Assembly (NCBI GenBank): GCA_018970395.1
Contig: JAGWWM010000005.1
Coordinates: 1 to 64,000 of the forward strand
DNA: 64,000 nucleotides
Reading direction: 5' to 3'
Source of the DNA: Bacteroidota bacterium
Lineage (GTDB): Bacteria > Bacteroidota > Bacteroidia > Chitinophagales > Chitinophagaceae
Part shown: positions 32,910-42,988 of the stretch, one piece after another
Numbering within the stretch: position 1 is the first letter of the stretch
Layout: every line of letters starts with the position of its first letter
Program-made: the position numbers and the translations under genes
Notes under the pieces: generated by a model
Database searches by the model: none
What the model saw: the letters and a program-made list of their open reading frames with translations, nothing else
What the model was told of the DNA's origin: nothing

Positions 32910-32941
32910 TTTGCCATCTATCATAAACTATGCTAACTTTA
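32910..32941 (+). promoter_or_regulatory. Promoter of UpxY-like gene
   Basis: TTTG (32910-32913), 20-base spacer, TAACTTTA (32934-32941), 20 bases before the ATG. The sequence TTTGCCATCTATCATAAA is close to the promoter of the RES/Xre module at 20025, which reads TTTGCCATTTGTCATAAA. Confidence 0.65.
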
Positions 32942-32961
32942 CTATTCAAACAATCATATAA

Positions 32962-33492
32962 ATGTCCAACCAAAATCAGCAAGTTTATTGGTATGCGGTA
33001 TATACCCGACCCAACAGGGAAAAAAGAATTGCTGAACAACTGTCTCAACGCGGAGTGGTGGTATATTGTCCGCTGCAGAAGGTAATTCGACAGTGGAGCG
33101 ACAGAAAGAAAACGCTGGAGATTCCTGCCTTTAGAGGATATGTTTTTGTTCAAATTCACGACGCTATTCGTTGGGAAATTCTGGCGACTGATGGGATTAT
33201 TAATTTCGTTTGTCATGAAGGGAAACCGGCTCGTATCCCTGCCCAGGAAATAGAAACCGTGCGTCGGTTTTTTCAGGATATTTCGGATATACCTGTTGAT
33301 GAAACAGATATTCGCGTCAATGATATAGCTCGAGTGTATAGCGGTGTACTCATGGGCATGGAAGGTGAAGTGGTAGATGTTAAAAATCGCTTTGCGATTC
33401 TGAAAATTCCAACTTTAGGTATTCAGATTCAGGTGAAAGTTGCAAAAGAAAATATACAAGTCATCCGAAAAAGCAAATCGTCCAACGGCTGA
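32962..33492 (+). CDS. UpxY/RfaH-like transcription antitermination factor
   Basis: NusG-family specialised elongation factor of 176 aa. The N-terminal NGN domain starts VYWYAVYTRPNREKRIAEQL and a C-terminal KOW motif follows (DIARVYSGVLMGMEGEVVD). UpxY proteins in Bacteroidota let RNA polymerase read through long surface-polysaccharide operons and are normally the first gene. Here the gene stands at the distal end, behind its own promoter and a terminator, and is convergent with the flippase gene five bases away. It could act in trans on this or another locus. Confidence 0.9.
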   Translation: MSNQNQQVYWYAVYTRPNREKRIAEQLSQRGVVVYCPLQKVIRQWSDRKKTLEIPAFRGYVFVQIHDAIRWEILATDGIINFVCHEGKPARIPAQEIETVRRFFQDISDIPVDETDIRVNDIARVYSGVLMGMEGEVVDVKNRFAILKIPTLGIQIQVKVAKENIQVIRKSKSSNG

Positions 33493-33496
33493 TTTT

Positions 33497-35011
33497 TTAT
33501 CTTTTCACTTTTAACTTCCCAACTTTCCTGCTAACCACTTCATACAATTGCATTGCATCAGGGGTGAGTTTCATTGAGAAAATACCGGCAATAAATATCA
33601 GTACAAATAACCCACTTCTTATCATTATTCCAAACCAGCCATCTACCTGTGTAGTATAGCGGGCAAGTAGAAATCCAATCACCCCTAAGCCAATTGCATA
33701 AAGCGTTTTTTGATTAAAGGGTTGTAAATTAAATTTTTTCCAAAGAAAAATAAAACGAATCAAATTATATACACTGAACGAAATCAGATTTGCATAAGCA
33801 CTTCCCATCAAGCCCATTTCTTTTATCAACATATAATTTAAAGGAAGGAATAGGATAATCAGTATTACACCTGTCATGAATTCAAAACGCCACTGGCTGG
33901 ATGTGCCGATAATCTGCGCGTTAATACCCGTGCCTACATCTATTAATTTGGAAATTCCCAAGATGAAAACCACTTCTATACCTGCCTGATATGCGGCCTG
34001 AATGCCAAGTAATTGAAATGCTTCTCGGATATTCAGCCATATTCCAATAAAAATAAATAGTCCGACTAATAATAGATTGATGGAGGAGCGCTCATAAATC
34101 CGCTGAATTTCATTTTTATTTTTTTCTTTCCACGCAAGTGATAATATGGGAATCGTTGCTGCAATAATACTTCGTTGAGGCACCTGAATAAGATTGGCGA
34201 TATAAGTCGATAGATTAAAAACCCCTGCATCGTGAATGCCCTGCGGACTAACGCTTGCAATAATAATGCTGTCTGCAACCTGTGAGAGAATCATGATGAT
34301 GCTGCCGCCATATACATAAGCGGAGAGACTCATCATTTTAAATTTGAACCGTCGGGTAACCTTGCTGATTTTAAACTGAATCGGCCATTGACCTTTTTTT
34401 CTCAAATAAAATCCAAGCACAAAAACGATTGCCAAATATTGAAAAGCAAAAAATTTGATGAAACCGCTGTAGTCAAATACCCCCGCAACAAATGCCAGAA
34501 TCAATCCCAATGTAAACAGTCGCATCAGTGTTTCTCTGAGAAAATTGGGCAGAATGGATTGTTTATAAGTAAATGAAAAACTTTCCAGTAAATTAAAAAG
34601 TAAGAGTCCCAACCCAAATACAAAAATCCATGGATAATAGTCAACAAATAAAGCGGAGCGCTCACTGTATTTTCTAACAATAAGGGGCTCAAAAATATAG
34701 CCACCTGTTAACACCATAAGAAAACCAATCAATACAGTAATAAAAGTCCAGGTATATAAGTCGTTTTGCTGTCGTGAAAGATGCTGTTGATAGTAGGGAA
34801 AGAATTTATAGACCACCGGAATGACACCTAAAGCGGCAAAAACATAAATAAGACTTCCAATGTCAAAAAATAATCGGGTAAGTCCATACTCGGCAGGCGT
34901 AAAACTATGAGCGCCGTTTTTGATAAAAAACCAGGTATTCACAAATCCGATCAAAAAACCCACATAGATTACAATACTCGATACAATCGCTTGCTTTCTG
35001 ATTTCTCCCAT
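33497..35011 (-). CDS. Polysaccharide flippase (Wzx-like)
   Basis: Polytopic membrane protein of 504 aa with about 14 hydrophobic segments, of the oligosaccharide flippase/MATE-like superfamily. The opening KQAIVSSIVIYVGFLIGFVN and the GLTRLFFDIGSLIYVFAALG region are typical. It would move the lipid-linked repeat unit to the periplasm. It is on the minus strand, in front of an M1 peptidase gene with a 12-base gap, so it is not in the + strand sugar operon even though it probably serves it. Confidence 0.87.
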   Translation of the reverse strand: MGEIRKQAIVSSIVIYVGFLIGFVNTWFFIKNGAHSFTPAEYGLTRLFFDIGSLIYVFAALGVIPVVYKFFPYYQQHLSRQQNDLYTWTFITVLIGFLMVLTGGYIFEPLIVRKYSERSALFVDYYPWIFVFGLGLLLFNLLESFSFTYKQSILPNFLRETLMRLFTLGLILAFVAGVFDYSGFIKFFAFQYLAIVFVLGFYLRKKGQWPIQFKISKVTRRFKFKMMSLSAYVYGGSIIMILSQVADSIIIASVSPQGIHDAGVFNLSTYIANLIQVPQRSIIAATIPILSLAWKEKNKNEIQRIYERSSINLLLVGLFIFIGIWLNIREAFQLLGIQAAYQAGIEVVFILGISKLIDVGTGINAQIIGTSSQWRFEFMTGVILIILFLPLNYMLIKEMGLMGSAYANLISFSVYNLIRFIFLWKKFNLQPFNQKTLYAIGLGVIGFLLARYTTQVDGWFGIMIRSGLFVLIFIAGIFSMKLTPDAMQLYEVVSRKVGKLKVKR

Positions 35012-35023
35012 ACAAGCCCGAAG

Positions 35024-36706
35024 TTATTGCATTACTTTTTTATACACTATATAAAATTCTTGATCGAACAAGGGGAAAATGTCATCCGGTTTGTCAAATT
35101 GGGTTTCAATCATTTTCCAGTCCGTATCCGGCTGAACCCACTGAAAAGATTGCATTCCATCAGGAACTTTAATCTTTAAATCGAAGGAAGGAAGGCAATT
35201 GCTCCATCTGTACAATAGTCTTACTTTGTCAGATTTTTTTTCAGTTCGATATTCCAGCACGGGAATTTGTATGGTTCTCAGGTATTGGTCAAAAATGTTA
35301 CTGAAATCAATACCGGTATACGATCCAATTGTCCTTTCAATTGATTTGGAATCGGTCGTACTGTATTTGAATTGCTCATTCAGCTTCATGAGCAGTTTTC
35401 TGAAAATGGAATCGTTATTGATGGTTTTTCGGATGATATGAATGAGTTGACTTCCCTTGAAATACATATCACTGCTTCCTTCACGATTCACGTTGTAAGG
35501 GCCAATAATCGGTTGATCGTTTAAAATTTTTTTTCGAATTCCGATGAGGTATTCGTTGGCAGTTAAAGCATCAAAATGAGTTTCCATATACAAATACTCG
35601 GCATAAGTTGTAAACGCCTCGTGCACCCATAAATCGGCAATATCCTTTGCCGTTATGCTGTTGCCAAACCATTCATGGGCGGTTTCATGGATAAGAATAA
35701 AATCCCATTTTAAACCCTGACCTGTTTCACTTAAATCCTTTCCCTTGTATCCATTCGAAAAATCGTTCCCATAGGCAATGGCGCTTTGATGTTCCATTCC
35801 CAAGTATGAGGTTTGTATCAGTTTAAATCCATCCTTATAAAAAGGGTAGGACCCCAGCCAGGATTCATAGATATGCAACATCGGCTTTGTTTGGCTAAAT
35901 TGTTTTTTGGCTTTCTCTGATTCATATTCCAAAACATAATAATCCAGCGTTAATACCCCGTCTTTTCCATTGAGCGTGTCCTCCCAATGCGTGTACTTTC
36001 CAACATTCATAGTCAGGTTATAGGCACTGATGGGGTGACGCACATGCCAGCTCCAGGTTTTGGTACGATTGGCATGCGTGGTAACAGCGACTAATCTTCC
36101 ATTAGAAACATTCATCAACGTATCCGGAATAGTCACTCGAATAGTGGCACTGTCCGCTTTATCACTCTGATGATCTTTACAAGGCCACCAGCTGCTGGCG
36201 CCCAAACCCTGACAAGCAGTACCAATCCATGGATTTCCCAACTTGTCTTTACTCCAAACTACCCCGCCATCCCAGGGCGGCTGAAGTGCCGGTTTAGGAA
36301 TGCCATGAAATAGAAGAGTAAGCTGATGAATCGCTGAATGCTTAAAAGATTTTTTCAAAAAACCAAGAGGCGTTTTGATCAGATAGGTGTTCCCTTTCCT
36401 TGAAAAAGACACCTGCGTTCCGTCTATCAATGCATGGTCAATTATCATGGGCTCCTGTAGATCTATCTGAAGATTTGATGCCGGTTTGCCGGTTATTGTA
36501 AAATGAATCGTATTAGTTCCTAGTACACTAAAATTGGAAAACAGAGGTGTGATGGATAGATCATAGTAAACCACATTCCACCACGCTCTTTCAGGTGTAA
36601 TTGACCCGCGCAGCGTATCTGCTGCAGTGAAGCGATTGGTTTTGTTAAAAAGTTGGGCTGTATTCAGTAATGGAAAAAGAAGAAAAAAGAAAATAAGTAA
36701 TCGCAT
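35024..36706 (-). CDS. M1-family metallopeptidase (secreted)
   Basis: Zinc aminopeptidase-like protein of 560 aa. A signal peptide (LLIFFFLLFPLLNTAQ) directs it to the envelope. The zinc site LIHETAHEWFGNSITAKD has HExxH, and the third ligand Glu is in WVHEAFTTYAEYLY 18 residues later. GMEHQSAIAYG replaces the canonical GAMEN substrate loop. The C-terminal helical domain is short compared with full M1 enzymes (about 850 aa), as in the secreted Bacteroidota subgroup. A 15-base gap separates it from the LptF/G gene upstream. Confidence 0.93.
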   Translation of the reverse strand: MRLLIFFFLLFPLLNTAQLFNKTNRFTAADTLRGSITPERAWWNVVYYDLSITPLFSNFSVLGTNTIHFTITGKPASNLQIDLQEPMIIDHALIDGTQVSFSRKGNTYLIKTPLGFLKKSFKHSAIHQLTLLFHGIPKPALQPPWDGGVVWSKDKLGNPWIGTACQGLGASSWWPCKDHQSDKADSATIRVTIPDTLMNVSNGRLVAVTTHANRTKTWSWHVRHPISAYNLTMNVGKYTHWEDTLNGKDGVLTLDYYVLEYESEKAKKQFSQTKPMLHIYESWLGSYPFYKDGFKLIQTSYLGMEHQSAIAYGNDFSNGYKGKDLSETGQGLKWDFILIHETAHEWFGNSITAKDIADLWVHEAFTTYAEYLYMETHFDALTANEYLIGIRKKILNDQPIIGPYNVNREGSSDMYFKGSQLIHIIRKTINNDSIFRKLLMKLNEQFKYSTTDSKSIERTIGSYTGIDFSNIFDQYLRTIQIPVLEYRTEKKSDKVRLLYRWSNCLPSFDLKIKVPDGMQSFQWVQPDTDWKMIETQFDKPDDIFPLFDQEFYIVYKKVMQ

Positions 36707-36721
36707 TAGTAAGGTGTTTTA

Positions 36722-38143
36722 CTACTTAGGATTATCGTTTTTCTTTTTCAGTTTCTGCCAGAAAACAAACCATTTGTTGAAATTAAAGACAGCTCCGTCT
36801 TTACGAGCTTTAATCATTAATAAGGTGCCGATTGGAATTAGGATAAAGCTAGATAACCACATACCGCTTAACGGATTCAAAACCCCTTCTTTAACCATTT
36901 TTTCTCCGCTGGTATTAATAATGTGGAATACAATAAAAAACAAAACGGAAATGACCAAAGGCAATCCTATTCCCCCTTTTCTGGTTAGTATTCCTAAAGG
37001 CGCGCCGATGAAAAAGAAAACGACACAGGCAAAGGAGAGAGAAAATTTTCTATGTTGTTCCATTCGGTATAACCGAAGTTCCTTGTTGGATTCCTGACTG
37101 TCGTATTTCAGTAATTCTGCCTGACTTTTTAGACTACTGATGCGACCGCTGATGGTATTATTCAGAATCCCTTTAAGGCTATCCGGAATCGTGCTATAGA
37201 TACTGGTGAAATTTGCTTTTTTAGTGGAGGGTTGTTTCGACCAAATACTGTCCTCAATGGCAAGTGGAAGATTTTGCTGAATGGTAAGCAGCTGACCTTC
37301 CTTTTTTTCGTCTGCATTTCGCTCAAGAGAATCTGCGATATAGTTGAGCTGTCTGAAACTCAGCATTCGGTAGTGGTTTTTAAAGCTGGAATCAGCAGTT
37401 TTAGAGAGTCGGAATGAACTGATGTCAAATACTTTTTTATATTGTTTGAATCCAATTCGGTAGAACTCGGTATTCTTGGTTCTTTCATTGCCTTTTTCTG
37501 AATACCTCCATCCATTTTTTAAGTTAAATGCAAGTAAATTTTGATCAGCGGCAAAGCTCATGGTTCCTTGCTCTGCTACAATCAGGTTATCCTGTAATCC
37601 ACTGTTTTTTTCATACACTAAAATGTTGGACACCACACTGTCATTCAATTTTTTTCCAATTTTGATGGTATATCCATCAAGCTTATCGTAAAAAATTCCT
37701 TCCTTGATATCAAAAGCGGGTTTTGCCACTCTGATATCATATAAAAGAGTTCTCATTTTTAATTCGGATACAGGGATGAGATAGTTGGCGAAAAGGAACG
37801 CAGTAAAGCCCAAAAAACCGGAAGCAAGAAATACCGGCTGCATAAACCGAATCAGGGGAATACCAGCACTTTTAATGGCCATTAACTCAAAAGTTTCCCC
37901 AAGCTTTCCAAATGTCATAATAGAAGAAAGTAAAACAGCCAAAGGAAGCGCCAGCGGAACAAGCGTTGCGGTCAGATAGACAATAAATTCAGATAAAGTA
38001 GAAAGGTCAATTCCTTTCCCTACAAAATCATCAATGTATAGCCAAAAAAACTGTACAACTAAAATGAAAAGTGCAATAAAAAAAGTAGCGAAAAAAGGCC
38101 CTGTAAAAGCTTTGATGATAAGTTTATCTAGCGTCTTGATCAC
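36722..38143 (-). CDS. LptF/LptG-family permease
   Basis: YjgP/YjgQ-family protein of 473 aa, a membrane subunit of the LPS export ABC transporter. Three N-terminal helices (with LPLAVLLSSIMTFGKLGETF and LMAIKSAGIPLIR) and three C-terminal helices (GAPLGILTRKGGIGLP) flank a large periplasmic jellyroll domain. The loop is longer than in E. coli, as is common in Bacteroidota where one gene may serve both roles. LptE is encoded separately at 59785. Confidence 0.93.
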   Translation of the reverse strand: MIKTLDKLIIKAFTGPFFATFFIALFILVVQFFWLYIDDFVGKGIDLSTLSEFIVYLTATLVPLALPLAVLLSSIMTFGKLGETFELMAIKSAGIPLIRFMQPVFLASGFLGFTAFLFANYLIPVSELKMRTLLYDIRVAKPAFDIKEGIFYDKLDGYTIKIGKKLNDSVVSNILVYEKNSGLQDNLIVAEQGTMSFAADQNLLAFNLKNGWRYSEKGNERTKNTEFYRIGFKQYKKVFDISSFRLSKTADSSFKNHYRMLSFRQLNYIADSLERNADEKKEGQLLTIQQNLPLAIEDSIWSKQPSTKKANFTSIYSTIPDSLKGILNNTISGRISSLKSQAELLKYDSQESNKELRLYRMEQHRKFSLSFACVVFFFIGAPLGILTRKGGIGLPLVISVLFFIVFHIINTSGEKMVKEGVLNPLSGMWLSSFILIPIGTLLMIKARKDGAVFNFNKWFVFWQKLKKKNDNPK

Positions 38144-38241
38144 AAACTTGATTTTAGTATTGCAGACAAAGTTAATTCCAATTGTTTAAGCAATCAGAAA
38201 AACTACAGATTGTTGTTAAGTGAAAAGCAAATAGACTCCAA

Positions 38242-38622
38242 TCAATTTCCTAAGCGGTGAAATAAATCTTTTACCTGGTATTCCCATAGCTGGGTTTGAT
38301 CCTTGATATCTTTTTTATCGGCAAAATCTTTGATTACCAGTATGGTTTGATTGGAAATTTCTGTCTTCTCAATTCTGAACTCAAAGTATTCAGTGGCAGG
38401 GGAATGAGTCCAGCGATAGCGAACAAATCTTGGCTCTTCTTTTTCAACAAGTACTGCTTTTTCTTCTGTACCATTCCATGAAAAAGAATAAGTGCCATCT
38501 CGCTCATCAACTTTATCAGCAAACCATTCCTGCAATCCCGAAGGATTGATTAAGAAATCATATAAGATAATCGGCGAGCATTTCACCGGGAACTCTATAC
38601 TATAGGGGACTTTTTTACTCAT
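38242..38622 (-). CDS. START-like domain protein
   Basis: SRPBCC/START-like protein of 126 aa. It begins KKVPYSIEFPVKCSPIILYD and continues FLINPSGLQEWFADKVDERD and AVLVEKEEPRFVRYRW. The fold forms a hydrophobic pocket; no ligand is known for this Bacteroidota subgroup. It is divergent from rpoD with a 258-base A/T-rich spacer. Confidence 0.87.
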   Translation of the reverse strand: MSKKVPYSIEFPVKCSPIILYDFLINPSGLQEWFADKVDERDGTYSFSWNGTEEKAVLVEKEEPRFVRYRWTHSPATEYFEFRIEKTEISNQTILVIKDFADKKDIKDQTQLWEYQVKDLFHRLGN

Positions 38623-38822
38623 AAAAAAGGTTCGTTATTATGCAATGATATAAAAATAATATTTGAATTAAAATTTTAGAACGAATTTTTGTTTAAATAT
38701 ATGTATAAAATTTTCAAACACAGTAAAATGTCATTAAATAATTTATCCTACAAAAACAAAATTTTTTTGGAAGATGTTAAAAATATGTTTATTTTCAATT
38801 CAGAAAAAATGAGTTTTACACA

Positions 38823-38832
38823 TTCTTAAGAA
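38823..38832. promoter_or_regulatory. Palindrome in rpoD upstream region
   Basis: Perfect TTCTTAAGAA in the 38623-38880 spacer, 48 bases before the rpoD ATG and just before a -7-like TACCTTTTG. The rest of the spacer is very A/T-rich and shows no gene. Regulatory role is only a possibility. Confidence 0.3.
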
Positions 38833-38880
38833 CATTCTTTGAATCGAATTTACCTTTTGTAAACTAAACCAATATCTATT

Positions 38881-39753
38881 ATGAGTATGCGCCAATTAAA
38901 AATCACGAAATCGATTACGAATCGTGAATCTCAAAGTTTGGAGAAATACTTACAGGAAATCGGAAAAGTTGAATTGATTTCCGCAGAAGAAGAGGTGAAA
39001 TTGGCTGAACGTATTCGTCTTGGGGATCAACGTGCCCTGGATCGACTTACCAGAGCCAATCTTCGATTCGTTGTTTCTGTTGCCAAACAATACCAGAATC
39101 AAGGTCTTTCATTGCCTGATCTTATCAATGAGGGAAATGTTGGGCTTATTAAAGCGGCTCATCGTTTTGATGAAACCAGAGGTTTCAAATTCATTTCCTA
39201 TGCCGTATGGTGGATTCGGCAGAGTATTTTACAGGCGCTTGCTGAACAAGCCAGAATCGTACGATTGCCGCTCAATAAAGTGGGATTAACCAGCAAAATT
39301 AACCGAGCCTATTCTCAATTAGAACAGGAATTTGAGAGAGAACCCTCTACGGAGGAATTAGCTGAATTGCTTAATGTGGAAATAGAAGAAATTAATTCTA
39401 ATTTAGGATTTGCCGCTCGACACGTAAGTATGGATTCTCCCTTATCGGAAGGAGAAGATGGTACGCTAATGGATGTGATGCAGAATCCTAATGCTTCCCT
39501 TGCTGATGAAGAAGTGGATCATGTTCAATCCTTACAAACTGAAATTGACAGGTCGCTGAGTACACTTACAGAAAGACAACAGGAAGTTATCCGATACTTT
39601 TTTGGCATCGGTGTAGATCATCCCTTAAGTCTTGAAGACATCGGCGTTCGATTCAATCTTACCCGCGAAAGAGTCCGTCAAATCAAAGACAAAGCCATCA
39701 ACCGTTTAAAAAATAATGTTGGTTGTAAACAATTAAAATTGTTTTTGGGGTAA
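38881..39753 (+). CDS. rpoD: Primary sigma factor RpoD (Bacteroidota type)
   Basis: Sigma-70 of 290 aa, the short primary sigma factor of Bacteroidota without region 1.1. Region 1.2 starts at [20 protein letters not shown]; region 2 has [20 protein letters not shown], then [20 protein letters not shown] and [15 protein letters not shown]; region 3 has RLPLNKVG; region 4 has RLTREVR-type sequence ([19 protein letters not shown]). It recognises the TTTG/TAnnTTTG promoters noted in this window. Its last 21 bases overlap the convergent GT39 gene. Confidence 0.97.
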   Translation: MSMRQLKITKSITNRESQSLEKYLQEIGKVELISAEEEVKLAERIRLGDQRALDRLTRANLRFVVSVAKQYQNQGLSLPDLINEGNVGLIKAAHRFDETRGFKFISYAVWWIRQSILQALAEQARIVRLPLNKVGLTSKINRAYSQLEQEFEREPSTEELAELLNVEIEEINSNLGFAARHVSMDSPLSEGEDGTLMDVMQNPNASLADEEVDHVQSLQTEIDRSLSTLTERQQEVIRYFFGIGVDHPLSLEDIGVRFNLTRERVRQIKDKAINRLKNNVGCKQLKLFLG

Positions 39754-41352
39754 GCCCGGAGCAACGATAAAATATACATCCTGCTGAATACGATCTGTAA
39801 AGATGGGTTTTATCTCTGTGAATTTCAATTGATTGTCAAAATTGCTGAGGTGATTTTTTTGTTCAGTATTCAATATCAAAACACATCCTCCCGCCTGATA
39901 TAATTTCAACAATTTCTCGTTATCATATTCTTCAGATACCTGTTTAAATCGCATTTGCAAATAGAAGGGCAAACTAGGTGGATGGGCATTGTTGTTGGCT
40001 ATAATTACAGGAGTGTTTCTGTCTGCCATTTTCTCTGTTTGTCGGGCTATTCTCAATGAACTGTTCTTTAATTCATCTGCTACCGGCAGCAGGATACACC
40101 ATAAAGAAAATTGAAAAGCAACATTGATCGTCAGTAAATATTTAAGAAAATCGGTCCGTTTGCCGAAACGCAACAATAAGAGCTTTGCGATAAAAAAAAT
40201 AAATCCAACAATAAAAAAGGTAATTTTTATCGGGTTTGAAAATCCGAAATATAAGGGAGCAGCTATCAAAACAAGGAAAATAAGCGCATTCAAAATTATA
40301 TGCACCTGCAACAGAAATGCTGAAATTTTTTCTTGAAGCAAGATCCTCGCAATTAAAAAACTCAAAGGAATATGGGCTGCTATCACATAGGCGGGCAATT
40401 TGCTTGGCGTGAGCTCATAAATAAACCAACCGGAAATAAACCAGGCGGCTAATAGAAAATGGGTGGACTTTTCTTTTTTAAATAATCCCGAAATACCATC
40501 ATAGATCGCTCTGGGAAAGACCACGAAATAGGGTAGGAAAAATAAAAGTAGTCCGATTAAATGAGTACCGGGAGGCCCTGTTTGTCCAAACACACTTCCA
40601 CCTACCCGTTTGAGGATATACCAGTCAATCATCCATTGAATGAATACCTTTCCTTCAGGGGTTTGATTACAGAGATACCCCCAGTAGTAAATGGGAAGTA
40701 CCGCAAGGGGTAGAAAAAACCAGGGATGCAGCAACAACAGGTTTTTTCTTTGAGGATGCAAAAGGAATAGAATAAAAACGAAACATCCCGAGAATAAGAT
40801 TACAGGCGGTCCTTTTGTGAGCAATGCCATTGAAAATCCAATCCAGAATAAAAAAATCCATTTTTTAGTTCGGTATAGTAAAACATGTAAGATGCTAATG
40901 GCACATAAAGTGGTAAAAAACAACAGCGTTGCATCCGTAACTGAAACCTTTGCCAAACTCATTACTAGAAAGGAAGTGCTGATGACGATAATGGAGATGA
41001 AACTTTCCCGTTCTCCCAAAATTTTTCTGGTTCCAAAAAAAACAAGTATTAAAGTAAGTAATACAAATAAGGCAGAAGGGAAACGAACGGCAAATTCATT
41101 TATCCCAAATAGCTTGTAACTAATGGCGATATTCCAAAAATGCAAAGGCGGCTTTCTGTGTACCTCACTCCACATGAATTCAGGCATCAGCCAATTGCCG
41201 CTTTCTACCATTGTTTTGGCAAAGCCTGCATAAGCCGCTTCATCCTGATCCCAAAGACTAACCCAATGGTTGCCGAAGAACAAAATGAATGCCACTGCAA
41301 AGAGATAAATTATGGCTTTGCGACCGGTATGGGTGAGATGTATTTGCATCAT
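39733..41352 (-). CDS. GT39/ArnT-like membrane glycosyltransferase
   Basis: Membrane glycosyltransferase of 539 aa with about twelve helices, which uses polyprenyl-phosphate sugars on the periplasmic side. The first periplasmic loop contains [20 protein letters not shown], with the catalytic-type acidic pair of ArnT/PMT proteins, followed by [18 protein letters not shown]. The start is placed at the ATG pair MMQIHL (41352), because the 27 preceding residues in the track would overlap the divergent gene and lack homology-like features. Confidence 0.88.
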   Translation of the reverse strand: MMQIHLTHTGRKAIIYLFAVAFILFFGNHWVSLWDQDEAAYAGFAKTMVESGNWLMPEFMWSEVHRKPPLHFWNIAISYKLFGINEFAVRFPSALFVLLTLILVFFGTRKILGERESFISIIVISTSFLVMSLAKVSVTDATLLFFTTLCAISILHVLLYRTKKWIFLFWIGFSMALLTKGPPVILFSGCFVFILFLLHPQRKNLLLLHPWFFLPLAVLPIYYWGYLCNQTPEGKVFIQWMIDWYILKRVGGSVFGQTGPPGTHLIGLLLFFLPYFVVFPRAIYDGISGLFKKEKSTHFLLAAWFISGWFIYELTPSKLPAYVIAAHIPLSFLIARILLQEKISAFLLQVHIILNALIFLVLIAAPLYFGFSNPIKITFFIVGFIFFIAKLLLLRFGKRTDFLKYLLTINVAFQFSLWCILLPVADELKNSSLRIARQTEKMADRNTPVIIANNNAHPPSLPFYLQMRFKQVSEEYDNEKLLKLYQAGGCVLILNTEQKNHLSNFDNQLKFTEIKPIFTDRIQQDVYFIVAPGLPQKQF

Positions 41353-41390
41353 AAAAATCAAAGCTAAATCAAATTCATGACAGAGTTCAT

Positions 41391-42563
41391 TTGACTCGAC
41401 ATATTTTATCAGTAAAGAAACAGATGCTTCCATTTAGTTTGCAAACTCAAGCAACAATGCAAATGAAAACAAATGGTTTAGAACAAATCAAGGAAGTGAT
41501 TCAGATTCCTCATTATCGCCCTGCGGTTTCCTTAATTCTTCCTATGAATCCGCAAATTGGAATGGATAATGAAATGCGGCAATCGCTCAATTTTGCTGTT
41601 GATAAAGTTGAACGTCTGCTTCGAAATGAGTATCCGGATGCGACGGCAGAAACCGTTTTGAGAAAAATCAATGCACTCGTCGCATCCGCCTCCTTCCCCA
41701 ATAATAAAAAAGGATTGGCTATATATGCTTCTCCCATCTACGCCCGATTATTCTTTTTAGATGTAGAGGTGCCTGAAAGAATTGTTGTCAATGAATCATT
41801 TGAAATCAGAGATCTTGTGTTTAACCGAAAAGAGGAAAAGCACTATCTGCTTTTTGTGTTGAGCAGCGAAAAATGTAAACTCTTTTTGCATGATGGACAG
41901 CGTTTAATGCCGGTTCGACTGGAAGCGCCAAATACAGTAGATGCCTACTGGAATGATGAAACAGAGCGGGTATCCAATTTTACGGATCCTGTCGTATTCA
42001 AAACCACACAGGTTGAAAAGTTTATCCGTCAAATGGATAAGGAATTACAGGCGATGCTGCGCACCCATCCTGTACCTGTTTTTCTAATGGGTTCCAAATC
42101 TATTTTAGGAATGTACAAATCTATCTCACATGCAAATGGAAGGGTAAAAGGAGTCGTGGAAGGAAACTATGAAGATGCTACAATTACTGAACTGGAACAG
42201 GCATTACAGCCCAGGTATCAGGAATGGAAGCTGCAACAACAACAGGAACTCTTGCATCAGATTGAACAGGCGGGGAATCAAAAAAAATTGTCAGTAGGTA
42301 TTCAGGATGTATGGAAATCGGCTTATGAAAAAAAAGGAAGGCTTCTGGTTGTAGAGAAAAATTTTGTCGCAGCCGGAGAACATGTGGCAGCCGGTAAGAT
42401 CGTCTATAAACCTACCGTTTTGCAAAATGATTTTCATATTTCCAATGATGTGGTGGATGATGTGATTGAAATGGTCATTCAAAATGGGGGAGATGTGGCT
42501 TTTACAGAGGATGGATTTTTGACCCGATTTGATCATATTGCTTTAATTCAATTTTATTCCTGA
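41391..42563 (+). CDS. baeRF-family (bacterial eRF1-like) protein
   Basis: Protein of up to 390 aa similar to bacterial archaeo-eukaryotic release-factor-like proteins. The central PVSLILPMN-type strand, NNKKGLAIYASPIYARLFFL and HYLLFVLSSEKCKLFLHDGQ resemble the eRF1 domain-2 core; a C-terminal Pelota-like region has VDDVIEMVIQNGGDVAFTED. Related proteins are implicated in ribosome hibernation or rescue under stress. ATGs at about 41424 or 41460 are also possible starts. Neighbours are a holin-like protein, a small basic protein and a phospholipase D. Confidence 0.7.
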   Translation: MTRHILSVKKQMLPFSLQTQATMQMKTNGLEQIKEVIQIPHYRPAVSLILPMNPQIGMDNEMRQSLNFAVDKVERLLRNEYPDATAETVLRKINALVASASFPNNKKGLAIYASPIYARLFFLDVEVPERIVVNESFEIRDLVFNRKEEKHYLLFVLSSEKCKLFLHDGQRLMPVRLEAPNTVDAYWNDETERVSNFTDPVVFKTTQVEKFIRQMDKELQAMLRTHPVPVFLMGSKSILGMYKSISHANGRVKGVVEGNYEDATITELEQALQPRYQEWKLQQQQELLHQIEQAGNQKKLSVGIQDVWKSAYEKKGRLLVVEKNFVAAGEHVAAGKIVYKPTVLQNDFHISNDVVDDVIEMVIQNGGDVAFTEDGFLTRFDHIALIQFYS

Positions 42564-42574
42564 ACTTTACCTGC

Positions 42575-42988
42575 ATGAATAATCCTGAAAATTTACAGGA
42601 GGTGATTGAAGAAAATATCCCTCTGATTAAAGATTATGTTGCTTCCCAAACCAATCTGATACAACTTAAATCCGCACGTGCACTCTCTACAACTTTAGGG
42701 ATACTCGTGTGGTTTATTATTTCCATTTTCCTGATTTTTCTGGTACTCACTTTTTCCGGCATGATGCTCGGCTTCTGGTTGTCTGAAAAGGTAGGCAGCC
42801 TGGCAGCGGGTTTTGGAATCACCACTTTGCTTTTCCTTAGTTTTATCGGTTTTATTACTTTACTCAGAAAGCAGCTATTTATCAATCCTTTGATCAGCTT
42901 ATTTATTCATGCCTTAACTAAATCAGAGGAAAGCGACAGTCAACTAGCTGCCTACTCATCACAAAATGCCGACTATGCGGAAAATTAA
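42575..42988 (+). CDS. Phage-holin-3_6-like membrane protein
   Basis: Protein of 137 aa with two membrane helices (LGILVWFIISIFLIFLVLTF and AAGFGITTLLFLSFIGFITL) preceded by an amphipathic helix. It resembles the holin_3_6/YqjE-type proteins of chromosomal stress clusters, not true phage holins. The start is 12 bases after the baeRF stop and its end overlaps the next gene by 23 bases. Confidence 0.77.
   Translation: MNNPENLQEVIEENIPLIKDYVASQTNLIQLKSARALSTTLGILVWFIISIFLIFLVLTFSGMMLGFWLSEKVGSLAAGFGITTLLFLSFIGFITLLRKQLFINPLISLFIHALTKSEESDSQLAAYSSQNADYAEN

Noticed and set aside
41353-41433. N-terminal extension of the GT39 gene in the ORF track
   Set aside because: It overlaps the divergent baeRF-like gene and lacks the membrane character that begins at MMQIHL.
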